DNA of 64,000 nt from CAUYXS01 sp965248495. GTDB taxonomy: Bacteria > Chloroflexota > Dehalococcoidia > Lucifugimonadales > Australimonadaceae. A program made the position numbers and the translations under genes. The stretch spans positions 682,001 to 746,000 of the forward strand of contig CBDFJL010000003.1 in assembly GCA_965248495.1 (NCBI GenBank). The letters run 5' to 3'. Under the pieces are notes generated by a model, which worked only from the letters and a program-made list of their open reading frames with translations, did no database searches and was not told the origin of the DNA. This document shows, piece after piece, positions 1 through 8,027 of this stretch (positions are counted from its first letter, which is position 1; each line of letters begins with the position of its first letter).

Positions 1-443
1 AGCGCACGACCTTCTGCGGGCGCTGCCAGAACATCACGGAGCACGACCCCTGCTCGATCTGCGCGAATGCGGGCCGCGACCATTCACGGATATGCGTCGT
101 GCAGGAGCCGCTGGACGTGCTGGCCATGGAGCGCTCGGGTGTCTACCGCGGCCTCTACCACGTTCTTCACGGTGCTATAGACCCCATGAGCAACGTCGGG
201 CCCGACGACCTCCGCATCAAGGAGCTGTTGGCCCGTCTGGCAGACGACGCGGTGCTCGAAGTCATCCTGGCGACGAACCCCAACGTCGAGGGAGAGGCCA
301 CGGCCATGTACATCCAGCAGCTGGCCTCGCCGCGTGTCGAGCGAATCTCCCGCTTAGCGCGGGGGCTGCCCGTTGGCGGCGATCTGGAGTATGCCGACGA
401 CCTGACGCTGGCCAGGGCCTTCGAGGGGCGCCAGGCGCTCTAG
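1..443 (+). CDS. recR: Recombination protein RecR, 3' part (5' end outside window)
   Basis: RecR works with RecO (and RecF) to load RecA at single-stranded gaps. The reading frame is open from base 3 to a TAG at 441. It begins inside the C4 zinc finger, where two CxxC pairs are visible (CGRC and CSIC). The Toprim domain follows, with the typical stretch around ERSGVYRGLYHVLHGAIDP. The N-terminal helix-hairpin-helix lies upstream of the window. recO is about 900 bp downstream on the same strand, consistent with a shared pathway. The stop codon directly abuts the convergent stop of the next gene. Confidence 0.95.
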   Translation, partial: RTTFCGRCQNITEHDPCSICANAGRDHSRICVVQEPLDVLAMERSGVYRGLYHVLHGAIDPMSNVGPDDLRIKELLARLADDAVLEVILATNPNVEGEATAMYIQQLASPRVERISRLARGLPVGGDLEYADDLTLARAFEGRQAL

Positions 444-662
444 CTAGCATCGTCCTCGCGGGGGCACTTGCCCTGGGCGCCACTCCGCACGCGTTTCGAC
501 CATCCCCATTACTCGCGTTGGTACAGGGGGCTGGGTTGGGTACCAATGGACGTCGTCCAGCTCCAGAAACGGTACGCCGAGCGCTGCGGCGATGGACCGG
601 GCCGCGGTCGTCTTCCCGGCGCCGGTGGAGCCCATGACGCGGATGCGGGGACCGTTGCTCAC
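444..662 (-). pseudogene. Truncated P-loop nucleotide kinase-like protein
   Basis: This 72-codon frame starts at GTG 662, overlapping the tag stop codon (GTGA), so it was probably co-translated with tag. It has a clear Walker A, G-STGAGKT, at residues 11-18. A segment resembling the ELDxxHW motif of small adenylate-kinase/FlaR-like ATPases follows. Family members are usually about 170-200 residues, and here the protein stops soon after the HW motif, right at the end of recR. I read it as a C-terminally truncated remnant; a real short protein is less likely. The substrate is unknown. Confidence 0.5.
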
Positions 663-1267
663 GCCAAGGCCCTCCCTCTCCCGCTGGGAGAGGGCTGAAC
701 GGCGCGGAAGCAGCCCGCGACGTGGTCGTCGACCATGCCCGTCGCCTGCATGAACGCGTAGCAGATGGTCGAGCCGACGAACTTGAAGCCGCGCTGCTTG
801 AGGTCCTTCGCCATGGCGTCGGACTCCGGCGTCGTGGCGGGTATCGCGCCCATGTCAGCTCGTGGCGCGCTCTGCTTCGCGGCGAGCGCGAAACGCCAGA
901 GGTAGGCGTTCAGCGAGCCAAATTCGCGCTGAATGTCGAGCACGCAGTGCGCATTGCCGATGGCCGAGGCGACCTTGGCCCGGTTGCGCACAATGCCGGG
1001 GTCGGCCAGCAACCGGGCGACGTCGATGTCGACGAACGCCGCGACGGCAGCCGGGTCGAAGCCGGCGAACGCCCTCCGGTATCCCTCCCGCTTGTTGAGG
1101 ATGGTGCGCCACGAGAGGCCGGCCTGGGCGCCCTCGAGCGTCAGCATCTCGAACAGGTGCCGGTCATCATGCTGCGGCGTGCCCCACTCTTCGTCGTGAT
1201 AGCGAGCCATGAGTTGGTCGCCACCGTCCGCCCAGGCGCAGCGGGGCACGTCATCGCGGGTCGCCAT
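659..1267 (-). CDS. tag: DNA-3-methyladenine glycosylase I (Tag)
   Basis: The enzyme excises 3-methyladenine from alkylated DNA in base excision repair. The 202-residue product starts RCAWADGG and contains YHDEEWG, the EGAQAGLSW segment and the RNRAKVAS stretch of the Tag family, including the zinc-binding Cys near the N-terminus and the late His-x3-Cys pair (DDHVAGC). I chose ATG 1267 because GAGG lies 8 nt upstream. An in-frame GTG at 1333 adds 22 unlike residues. The last codons (PSPSGRGRALA) are encoded by a palindrome at 674-694, so the native C-terminus seems to have been extended by a repeat. Confidence 0.93.
   Translation of the reverse strand: MATRDDVPRCAWADGGDQLMARYHDEEWGTPQHDDRHLFEMLTLEGAQAGLSWRTILNKREGYRRAFAGFDPAAVAAFVDIDVARLLADPGIVRNRAKVASAIGNAHCVLDIQREFGSLNAYLWRFALAAKQSAPRADMGAIPATTPESDAMAKDLKQRGFKFVGSTICYAFMQATGMVDDHVAGCFRAVQPSPSGRGRALA
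674..694. repeat. Short perfect palindrome (CCCTCTCCC-GCT-GGGAGAGGG)
   Basis: A 9-bp perfect stem with a 3-nt loop sits inside the 3' end of tag and codes for a low-complexity PSPSGRG tail. Palindromes of this composition are common dispersed intergenic repeats in bacteria. Here it may also act as an mRNA hairpin between tag and the truncated kinase. Confidence 0.6.
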
Positions 1268-1350
1268 AGGTAGCCTCGTCCGCCCTCTGCGAGCACACTT
1301 GCTCGGGAGTTTTGCCGGGGCGCGAGTGTACACTGGCCGGCGGAGAGCGC

Positions 1351-2199
1351 ATGACGGACGCGGCCACGCAGCACCACGGCCAGGAGGAGCGGCGCATTGG
1401 ACGCCCCGGCCCCGGGGCGCGCCCGCGGTCGTACCAGACCCGAGCCATCGTCCTGCGGTCCTTCGACGAGGGCGAGGCCGACCGCGTGCTGATCATCCTC
1501 ACGCCGACCCGCGGCCGCATGCGGGTGCGAGTCCGGGGCGCCCGCCGTATGACAAGCCGCCTCGGCGGCCACGTCGACGTTCTCAATTACTCGGGCCTGA
1601 GCCTCGCCCTTGGCCATCGGGTCGACGTGGTGACCGGCGCCGAGTCCATCGAGAGCTTCGGGGGCTTGAAGGGGCATCTCGAGCGGCTGGCGACCGCCAT
1701 CTACCTGGCCGAGGTCGCCAACGCCCTGGTCCCCGAGGAAACGCCGCACCCCGTGGCGTTCGCAGTGTTGCTTGATGCGCTTCGTGGCCTGAACAGCGGC
1801 GCCGGCGCCGACATCGTGGCACGGCATACCGAGCTCCGGCTCCTGGACGACGCCGGCTACATGCCCGAGCTCCATCACTGCCTCTTGTGCGGCAGGGAGA
1901 TCGAGCCCAATGACCATCGCTTCGCACCTTCCCTCGGCGGGGTTGTCTGCTCGTCGTGCCGCCCGGACCGCGGCCGTCTGCTGCCTCTCTCCGTCGACGC
2001 GCTGAAGGTGCTGCGCCACTTCGCCCGCACGGCGCTGGCGCAGGCGTCCACGCTGTCGCTGTCCGCGGGGCTGGGCCGCGAGCTGGAGGCGGTGCTGGGC
2101 GCGGCGCTACACGAGGTGTTGGAGAGGGAGGTGCGTACGGCCACGTTCGTCGACCACCTGCGGAAGCTGAGGGAGCACGCAGGCGCCGCCCGCCCCTAG
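1351..2199 (+). CDS. recO: DNA repair protein RecO
   Basis: RecO anneals ssDNA and displaces SSB so that RecA can load, acting with RecR. The 282-residue product has the N-terminal OB fold (YQTRAIVLRSFDEGEADRVL, about residues 20-40) and a C-terminal C4 zinc site formed by CLLC and CSSC near residues 185-210. ATG 1351 follows a GGAGAG ribosome site; an earlier in-frame ATG at 1312 lacks one. The gene diverges from tag and overlaps the convergent lipoprotein gene by 4 bp at its stop. Confidence 0.93.
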   Translation: MTDAATQHHGQEERRIGRPGPGARPRSYQTRAIVLRSFDEGEADRVLIILTPTRGRMRVRVRGARRMTSRLGGHVDVLNYSGLSLALGHRVDVVTGAESIESFGGLKGHLERLATAIYLAEVANALVPEETPHPVAFAVLLDALRGLNSGAGADIVARHTELRLLDDAGYMPELHHCLLCGREIEPNDHRFAPSLGGVVCSSCRPDRGRLLPLSVDALKVLRHFARTALAQASTLSLSAGLGRELEAVLGAALHEVLEREVRTATFVDHLRKLREHAGAARP

Positions 2200-2747
2200 A
2201 GTCGCGCGTCGACCAGCTCCGCGAGCTCCAGCAGCCCGTCCCGGTAGGGGATGAGGTCCGCCTGAAGATCGGCGCTGGTATAGAGCGAGACCACTCGACG
2301 CCCCCTGGTGAAGCTGACCTCGATGGCCACGGTAAGGCTGGCGGAGTGCCCACCGCCGATGGCACCCTCCACCGAGCGGTAGCCCACCTGCCTGTCGGTC
2401 GCCGTCAGCCCGCTGCGCGCGATGAGGACCTCCAGCCGCTCGCGTGCGTGGCGGTCGGTGGCGAACTCCCAGACCTCCAGCGAGACGGTGCCGAGGCCGC
2501 CCTCCGTGACAAAGCTCATCGCGTACCGGTCCACGAGGCCGAGGATCTTGCCTCTCTCCTCTTCGCGAACGACCTCGGAGATGTCGAGAAAGTGGGTCTC
2601 GTCGGCTATGTGCAGGCCGATAGCCTCGTGGGCCTCCTGCGCTGAGAGCAGAGTCCTGAAGCGCTCCTCGTTTAGGGGTTCGGTAGTGCAGGCGGCTATG
2701 AGGACCGCGAGCGTGGCTAGGGCCACTGCGAGGGTGAGCTTTGCCAT
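2196..2747 (-). CDS. Putative lipoprotein, function unknown
   Basis: The 183-residue protein starts with a lipoprotein signal: a basic N-terminus, a hydrophobic run and the lipobox LIAAC ending at Cys20. It should therefore be anchored outside the cytoplasmic membrane. The mature part is soluble, alpha/beta in character, with no motif I recognise. The C-terminus overlaps the recO stop by 4 bp in convergent orientation. The gene is probably transcribed alone, because a strong hairpin separates it from the upstream end of the PDZ gene. Confidence 0.7.
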   Translation of the reverse strand: MAKLTLAVALATLAVLIAACTTEPLNEERFRTLLSAQEAHEAIGLHIADETHFLDISEVVREEERGKILGLVDRYAMSFVTEGGLGTVSLEVWEFATDRHARERLEVLIARSGLTATDRQVGYRSVEGAIGGGHSASLTVAIEVSFTRGRRVVSLYTSADLQADLIPYRDGLLELAELVDARL

Positions 2748-2790
2748 GGGTGATGCGCATTTTAGATGGCGCGGCGCGGCCGTGGGACAC

Positions 2791-2823
2791 AGGAAGGCCC
2801 CGCCCTCGCGGACGGGGCCTCCT
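2791..2823. terminator. Strong GC hairpin, probable terminator of the PDZ gene
   Basis: An 11-bp stem (AGGA-GGCCCCG with one bulged base, loop of about 10 nt) lies 24 bp beyond the PDZ gene stop on the minus strand. No clear T-run follows, so termination efficiency is uncertain. Confidence 0.6.
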
Positions 2824-2846
2824 GGGGAGGCGACCAGCGGCCGGCG

Positions 2847-3878
2847 CTACGCAGCCGCGGAATCGTCGGTGCTAACGTGGTGCTCCAAGCGCTCGGTGCG
2901 CTCGTTCATCTGTCGCATGCCACGCTCGACCTGATCGAAGCGATGGTCGATGCGCTCCAGGATCTCTCGGATGCCATCCGGGGCGCCGGGGGCCGGAGCC
3001 GGGCGTGGGGCAGGTTGGTGGTCGCGCTTGAACGGGCCGGCGACCACTCCGAGCACACGGCCATCGCGCTCGGCGACGATGACGCGCTCGCCAAGCTCCA
3101 ACTCTCCTAGCCTGGTGCGCTCGAACTCCTCAACGATGACCGAGTCCGGCCCCAGCCGGAACCGCTTGGTCACGCCGTTGAGCATCTCCACCACGATGAA
3201 CGGCGTCGCGTCGGCGACCGTCAGTGCGGCGTCGATGGCCGCATCGGTGCCATCCGCCAGCACGACGCCCATAGCGATGAGCCTGCCGTTGGTTACGGTC
3301 GAGACGTGCACCGCGCCGTCGTCGTCGACGTTGCGGAAGACGATGTCGAGCGCGTGCGGGTGCTGGTTCGCGAACTGGTAGGCATGCTTCAGCCACGCCG
3401 GAGCCTGATGGTCAGGGCGGTCGGGCTGATCGGGGCGGGCCGGGCGCTCAGGCACCTGAAGCAGGACCTCCAGACGCGCATTGTCACGGACGATTATCAG
3501 CGTCAGGGTGTCGCCCGGCTCCGCCTGAATGAGTGCCTGGAACAGCTCGCGGGGCGTGTCCGCTTCGCTGCCGAGCACTACAGTGATCACATCCTTGGGT
3601 TCGATGCCGGCCTGGCCCGCGGCGCCGTTCTCAGCGCCCCGCATGACCACCAGGCCCTTGTCATCGGGCAGGCCCAGCTCCTCGGCCAGCCGAGGGTTCA
3701 TCGGCACGAGGGCCATGCCATACAAGACCCCAGCCTGCCCTTGTCGTTGTGCCTGGGCAGCATCGTCCGCCTCTACGGGGGCCTCCTGGCTTCGTGGCGC
3801 TGCGAAGGCGGCCGTCGCGCCAGCAACAGCGAGGACCAGGACCGCCGTCAAACCGAGTATGAGTCTTCGAATCCGCAT
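2847..3878 (-). CDS. Exported PDZ-domain protein
   Basis: The 343-residue product has a Sec-type signal peptide (about residues 1-27, ending AFA-A). A PDZ domain follows at about residues 55-145, recognisable by LAEELGLPDDKGLVV, the GIEPKDVI stretch and the LFQALIQAEPGDTL segment. There is no serine-protease domain ahead of it, unlike HtrA/DegP. The C-terminal 45 residues are Glu/Arg-rich and likely coiled coil. An AAGGAGG ribosome site precedes ATG 3878. It may bind C-terminal peptides at the cell surface; the partner is unknown. Confidence 0.8.
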   Translation of the reverse strand: MRIRRLILGLTAVLVLAVAGATAAFAAPRSQEAPVEADDAAQAQRQGQAGVLYGMALVPMNPRLAEELGLPDDKGLVVMRGAENGAAGQAGIEPKDVITVVLGSEADTPRELFQALIQAEPGDTLTLIIVRDNARLEVLLQVPERPARPDQPDRPDHQAPAWLKHAYQFANQHPHALDIVFRNVDDDGAVHVSTVTNGRLIAMGVVLADGTDAAIDAALTVADATPFIVVEMLNGVTKRFRLGPDSVIVEEFERTRLGELELGERVIVAERDGRVLGVVAGPFKRDHQPAPRPAPAPGAPDGIREILERIDHRFDQVERGMRQMNERTERLEHHVSTDDSAAA

Positions 3879-4034
3879 CTTGCTTCCTCCTTGGTTGGGC
3901 CCCGTTGGGCGTCACGAGGAGGAACGTCGGCCATCGCGAAAGTGTCAGGGTGGGCGGGCGCAGGGACGAGAGGCGGAGCGCCGGGAGCAGGCCATGGCCG
4001 GGGAAAGCGAAGGTGGCGGCTGGGGCGCGCAGCG

Positions 4035-4433
4035 TCAGTCGACGATGGTCAGCGGAACCTCGGTGACGGTCTCCCCGACGATTGTGTAGTTACGAACGTC
4101 CGGGTTCGCCTTGTCCTGTAGGGAGACCAGCAGGTAGAAGGCGTCGGGCCAGGTGGCGAACCGCACGTCGGTTGCCGACGGATAGGCGGGGCTGTGGGTG
4201 TGGGAGTGGTAGATGACCGCCAGCTCCCACCCGTTGTCCTCGATCTCGCGGTAGGCCTCGAAGAGCTCCTTGCCGTCCATGCTGTAGCGGTAGGGGCTGT
4301 GCTCGACGTTGGTGATCCGGTAGAGCTTGACGACGCTTCCATCGGCGGCGGCCAGGACCCCACAGCATTCGTTGGGGTCCTCCTCCAGCGAGTGCTGAAT
4401 CATTGCGTCCTTGAAGACGCGTGGGATTTCCAC
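4035..4433 (-). CDS. JAMM/MPN+ metal-dependent isopeptidase-like protein
   Basis: The 132-residue protein has the complete JAMM zinc site: Glu22 and H76-x-H78-x7-S86-x2-D89. Bacterial family members cleave C-terminal tails from MoaD/ThiS-like sulfur carrier proteins (Mec+ type) or act as deubiquitinase-like enzymes. GTG 4433 is supported by GAGGAG about 8 nt upstream. The gene lies 43 bp after selD on the same strand and is probably co-transcribed, hinting at a link between sulfur and selenium metabolism. No sulfur carrier gene is adjacent, so the substrate is unknown. Confidence 0.85.
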   Translation of the reverse strand: MEIPRVFKDAMIQHSLEEDPNECCGVLAAADGSVVKLYRITNVEHSPYRYSMDGKELFEAYREIEDNGWELAVIYHSHTHSPAYPSATDVRFATWPDAFYLLVSLQDKANPDVRNYTIVGETVTEVPLTIVD

Positions 4434-4476
4434 GGGTCACTCCTCAGGTCGGTGCTGCGTTTCGGAGTCCGGAAGG

Positions 4477-5520
4477 CTAGGGCGTGATCTGGATGGGCGC
4501 GCCGCCTCCATCTCGAACCACGCCGATGACCGTGCCCGGGACGTCCCGCGCGGCCAGCTCCCGAAGGAGTTGGTCGGCCTTGTCCTCAGGCACCGACATG
4601 AGAAGGCCGCCCGAGGTCTGCGCATCACACATGAGCAGCTTGTCCTCGTCCGTCACGTCGGGGTGCCAGCCGACTCGGGCGCCGACCGTATCGAGGTTGG
4701 CGCGCGTGCCGCCCGGCGCGACGCCCCGCTCGACCAGGTCGCGGGCGCCGTCCAACAGCGGTACGTCGGCGACCGACAGGTGAGCCGACGTCCGGCTGCC
4801 TTCCATCATGCGCAGGAGGTGCCCCACGAGGCCGAACCCCGTAACGTCGGTGGCCGCGTTGACGCCGACGATCTTCATGGCGTCCGCCGCATCGCGGTTG
4901 AGCCGCCGCATGGAGGCGACGGCGGCATCCACCGGCGCACCCTCGATGACGCCGGCCTTCAGCGCCGTGGTGATGATGCCGGTGCCGATGGGCTTGGTCA
5001 GCACAAGCCGGTCGCCGGGTAACGCGCCCACGTTGGCCATCACCTTGTCGGGATCGATGAGCCCGGTCACCGACATGCCGTACTTCGGCTCCCGGTCCTT
5101 GATGGTGTGGCCACCCACGATGAGCATGCCGGCCTCACGCGCAACGTCCGCGCCACCCTCGAGGATCCGCGCGAGGATGTGCATCGGCAGGTCCTCGGGG
5201 AAGCAGACCACGTTGAGGGCCAGCAGCGGCGTGCCGCCCATGGCGTAGACGTCGCTGACGGAGTTCGCGGCCGAGATGGCGCCGAACTGGTACGGGTCGT
5301 CCACGATCGGTGGGAAGAAGTCGATGGTCTGGATGATGGCAAGGCCATCGGCCAGCTTGTAGACCGCGGCGTCGTCGCCCGTGTCGATCCCGACGAGCAG
5401 CTGAGGGTGCTGCACGTGCGGGAGGTGGCTCAGGACCTCGACGAGGTCCTCGGCATTGAACTTACCCGCTCAGCCTGCGCAGGTGGCCAGACTGGTGAGG
5501 CGAATGTCTTCTTGTTGCAT
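4477..5520 (-). CDS. selD: Selenide, water dikinase (selenophosphate synthetase), selenoprotein with UGA-encoded Sec17
   Basis: SelD makes selenophosphate from selenide and ATP, the selenium donor for Sec-tRNA. The frame from ATG 5520 runs 347 codons with one in-frame TGA at codon 17 (5470-5472). The context is CAG-U-AGKF, which aligns with the catalytic Cys17 region of E. coli SelD (GAG-C-GCK). Downstream are the conserved GIDTGDDAAVY, SVSDVYAMGGTPLLALN, GGHTIKDREPKYG and TDVTGFGLVGH segments. A SECIS-like hairpin follows the TGA. If the TGA were a stop, the only downstream start (GTG 5415) would lose the catalytic residue. A -10 (TATACT) lies 7 nt before the ATG. Confidence 0.93.
5432..5450 (-). 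promoter_or_regulatory. Bacterial SECIS-like stem-loop of selD
   Basis: On the minus strand an 8-bp perfect stem (AGGACCTC/GAGGTCCT) with loop GUC starts 19 nt after the UGA, which puts the loop 27 nt from it. This fits the bacterial SECIS model: apical loop of 3-14 nt, G in the first two loop bases, UGA-to-loop distance 16-37 nt. SelB would bind it to deliver Sec-tRNA. Confidence 0.8.
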
Positions 5521-5527
5521 GGCTCCG

Positions 5528-5533
5528 AGTATA
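5528..5533 (-). promoter_or_regulatory. -10 element of selD (leaderless)
   Basis: TATACT is separated from the selD ATG by 7 nt (CGGAGCC), so transcription would start at or next to the start codon. No good -35 is visible. Confidence 0.5.
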
Positions 5534-5599
5534 GCGGCGAGAGGCGGGACCGGGCGAGCCCGGTATACTTCGCGGCACACCAGCGGCGGAGGCAATCGG

Positions 5600-5860
5600 A
5601 TGGCCTACGGCATCGCGGTCAAGCAGGATACCGGCGGGAGCCGAGTCGAAATCGAATGCATGCACCAGAGCGGCCTGGTCTACATCGTCCCGGCGGAGGC
5701 CAGCTGGGTGTGCAGCGCGGAGTTGGTCCACGCGCATGCCCTCGCCGGTTTCTTCAAAGACCTCGCCGCGCTCGAGAGCCCGGCGGTGCGGCAGATGATG
5801 CAGAAGTGGGGCGTCTACTACCGGGAGCGCCCGTTGACCGAGGCGACCGAGCCGGGGTAG
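5600..5860 (+). CDS. Small protein of unknown function (86 aa)
   Basis: The frame starts MAYGIAVKQ after a GGAGG site 8-11 nt upstream of ATG 5600. It contains a central segment around HQSGLVYIVPAEASWVCSAELVHAHALAGFF and ends in a charged tail. It looks soluble, with no signal or membrane segment, and I recognise no family. It is divergent from selD, and a possible -10 (TATACT, 5564-5569) lies upstream. The codon pattern and ribosome site support a real gene. Confidence 0.65.
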   Translation: MAYGIAVKQDTGGSRVEIECMHQSGLVYIVPAEASWVCSAELVHAHALAGFFKDLAALESPAVRQMMQKWGVYYRERPLTEATEPG

Positions 5861-6032
5861 GGCGCGCGTCCGCTACCAGATTCTCCCCGTAGAGCGGAAG
5901 CAACTTCGCCCGCAAGAGCCGAAACCCCCGAGCCACGGTGATGGTGTCACTGCCCTTGTAATGGTTGGTGGTCTTGTGCCCGATGGGGGTTGGGGAACCA
6001 CGGTACGGCACCCACACCAGCTGGACAACGCG

Positions 6033-6058
6033 AAGGGGCTCCGCTAGCGGAGCCCCTT
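6033..6058. terminator. Perfect 26-bp palindrome, terminator at the end of ftsH
   Basis: AAGGGGCTCCG-CTAG-CGGAGCCCCTT is a perfect palindrome, followed by TTATTG on the plus strand. It stands 21 bp beyond the ftsH stop and can serve both strands. The 170 bp between 5861 and 6032 holds no gene I can support. Confidence 0.75.
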
Positions 6059-6079
6059 TATTGTGGTCGCGAATCCGCG

Positions 6080-7936
6080 CTAGGCACTGGCGGCGACGGC
6101 GCCTTCGAGCGGGGGTGCCTCCGAGTCGAAGAGGGTGCGCAGGGCCTTCCCCTCGACCGTCTCGTGCTGCATGAGGTAGCGGGCGATCTGCGCCAGCTTG
6201 GTGTAGTGGTCGGTGAGGACCTTCTTGGCGTGGGTGTACGCCTCAAGGATCAGCCCGTGGACCTCGTCGTCGATCTCCTGGGCCACCCGCTCCGAGTAGT
6301 CGCGCTGCTCGGAGATTTCGCGTCCGAGGAAGACCAGCTCGTCAGTCTTGCCGAAGGTGCGCGGGCCCAGCTTGTCGCTCATGCCGTAGCGGGTGACCAT
6401 GGCCCGTGCCATGCGGGTCACCTGCTCCAGGTCGTTGCCGGCGCCTGTCGTCACGTCGCCGAAGGTGATCTCCTCGGCGACCCGTCCCCCGAGCGCCATG
6501 GCCATGCGGTCCATGAATTGCTCGCGACTCATGAATATTCGGTCTTCCTCGGGCACCGAACGCGTGTACCCGGCGGCCATGCCCCGCGAGACGATGGTGA
6601 TCTTCTGCACCGGGTCGGCGTGCTCGAGAACGTGGCCGACAACCGCGTGCCCCCCCTCGTGGTAGGCGACGATCTCCTTCTCCTTTTGGGAGATAACTCG
6701 AGTCCGGCGCTCCGGGCCCATGACGACCCGGTCCACCGACTCCGCCAGGTCGTCGTCGAAGATCTCCTTCTTGCTGCGGCGGGCGGCAAGGATGGCGGCT
6801 TCGTTCACGAGGTTTGCCAGATCGGCGCCGGAGAAGCCGACGGTGGCCTTCGCGACCTCCTCGATGTCGACGCTCGCGGACAGCGGCTTGCCCTTCGTGT
6901 GTACCTTCAGGATGGCGATGCGCCCCTTGATGTCAGGCAGGTCGAGGACCACACGCCGGTCGAAGCGGCCCGGACGCAGCAGCGCCGGGTCGAGGATGTC
7001 GGGGCGGTTCGTGGCGGCGACCACGATCACATTGGTGCTGGTGTCGAAGCCATCCATTTCCACCAGTATCTGGTTCAGCGTCTGCTCACGCTCATCGTGC
7101 CCGCCGCCCAGGCCCGCGCCCCGGTGGCGTCCGACGGCGTCGATCTCGTCGACGAACACGATGGACGGCGCGTTGCGCTTGGCCTGGTCGAACAGGTCAC
7201 GAACCCGCGAGGCCCCGACGCCGACGAACATTTCGACGAACTCGGAGCCGCTGATGGAGAAGAACGGGACGCCCGCCTCCCCGGCGACAGCTCTGGCGAG
7301 CAGCGTCTTGCCCGTGCCCGGCTGGCCGACCAACAGAACCCCCTTGGGGATATGCGCGCCCAGGGCTAAAAAGCGCTCTGGGTACTTGAGGAACTCGACG
7401 ATCTCTTCTAACTCGGCCTTCGATTCCTCGACGCCGGCAACGTCGGCGAATGTCACGCTCGGTCTATTGCCGGTGAGCAAGCGCGCCCGGCTTCGGCCGA
7501 AGCCCATGGTCTGGTTGTTGCTTCCCTGGGCCTGGCGCATCATGAACACCAAGATCGCGCCGAAGAAGATCAACGGCAGGAACTGCAGCAGGATGCCGAA
7601 TACGCTCCCCAGGCTGCTGGACCTCTTCACCTCGATCTGGATGCCACTCGCAGCTGGCTGAATGCCCTCGGCGGCCAGCAGATCGAACACGCTGGTGCCG
7701 GGCTCCTTGGCCGCGGTGAGCACTTCGTTTGGGGTCAGGCGCGGGGTGACGATGAGGCGGTCGCCGTCGACGACGATCCGCGATATCTCGTTACGCTTCG
7801 CCATGTCGAGGACCTGGGTCAGGCTGGTCTCCTGGGCGGAGGCGCCTGACGAGAACAGCGTGAAGAAGATGGCGATGACCGCCACGAAGATGATCACGTA
7901 GATGAATGCGTTTCCGACCCAGCGATTGCCGGCCAT
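6080..7936 (-). CDS. ftsH: ATP-dependent zinc metalloprotease FtsH
   Basis: FtsH is a membrane-anchored hexameric AAA+ protease that degrades misfolded membrane and regulatory proteins. Two membrane segments are visible (about residues 11-29 and 111-133) flanking an extracytoplasmic domain. Walker A GQPGTGKT is at 204-211, followed by Walker B VFVDEIDAVG, the second region of homology (TNRPDILDPALLRPGRFDRR) and the zinc motif HEGGH near residue 430. At 618 residues it is of normal length. GAGGAG precedes ATG 7936, and a -10 (TAAAAT) lies about 40 nt upstream. Confidence 0.97.
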   Translation of the reverse strand: MAGNRWVGNAFIYVIIFVAVIAIFFTLFSSGASAQETSLTQVLDMAKRNEISRIVVDGDRLIVTPRLTPNEVLTAAKEPGTSVFDLLAAEGIQPAASGIQIEVKRSSSLGSVFGILLQFLPLIFFGAILVFMMRQAQGSNNQTMGFGRSRARLLTGNRPSVTFADVAGVEESKAELEEIVEFLKYPERFLALGAHIPKGVLLVGQPGTGKTLLARAVAGEAGVPFFSISGSEFVEMFVGVGASRVRDLFDQAKRNAPSIVFVDEIDAVGRHRGAGLGGGHDEREQTLNQILVEMDGFDTSTNVIVVAATNRPDILDPALLRPGRFDRRVVLDLPDIKGRIAILKVHTKGKPLSASVDIEEVAKATVGFSGADLANLVNEAAILAARRSKKEIFDDDLAESVDRVVMGPERRTRVISQKEKEIVAYHEGGHAVVGHVLEHADPVQKITIVSRGMAAGYTRSVPEEDRIFMSREQFMDRMAMALGGRVAEEITFGDVTTGAGNDLEQVTRMARAMVTRYGMSDKLGPRTFGKTDELVFLGREISEQRDYSERVAQEIDDEVHGLILEAYTHAKKVLTDHYTKLAQIARYLMQHETVEGKALRTLFDSEAPPLEGAVAASA

Positions 7937-7975
7937 TAGCTCCTCGCAAAGACGATGGTGCGTCCCACCATCCCG

Positions 7976-8003
7976 ATTTTAGAGTATCCCATGAATTGAG
8001 CAA
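7976..8003 (-). promoter_or_regulatory. Putative ftsH promoter
   Basis: On the minus strand TTGCTC (7998-8003), a 16-nt spacer and TAAAAT (7976-7981) resemble a sigma-70 promoter. The -10 is good and the -35 weak. Confidence 0.45.
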
Positions 8004-8027
8004 AAGCGAAACGGCAGGGAGCCGACG

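Noticed and set aside
5754..6017. An 87-codon minus-strand frame between ftsH and the 86-aa gene
   Set aside because: It overlaps the 86-aa gene, lacks a ribosome site and has no recognised motif. The region is reported as unassigned.
6033..6058. Palindrome as a CRISPR repeat or attachment site
   Set aside because: It occurs once in the window, with no spacers or integrase; a terminator explains it better. No CRISPR array was seen anywhere in the window.
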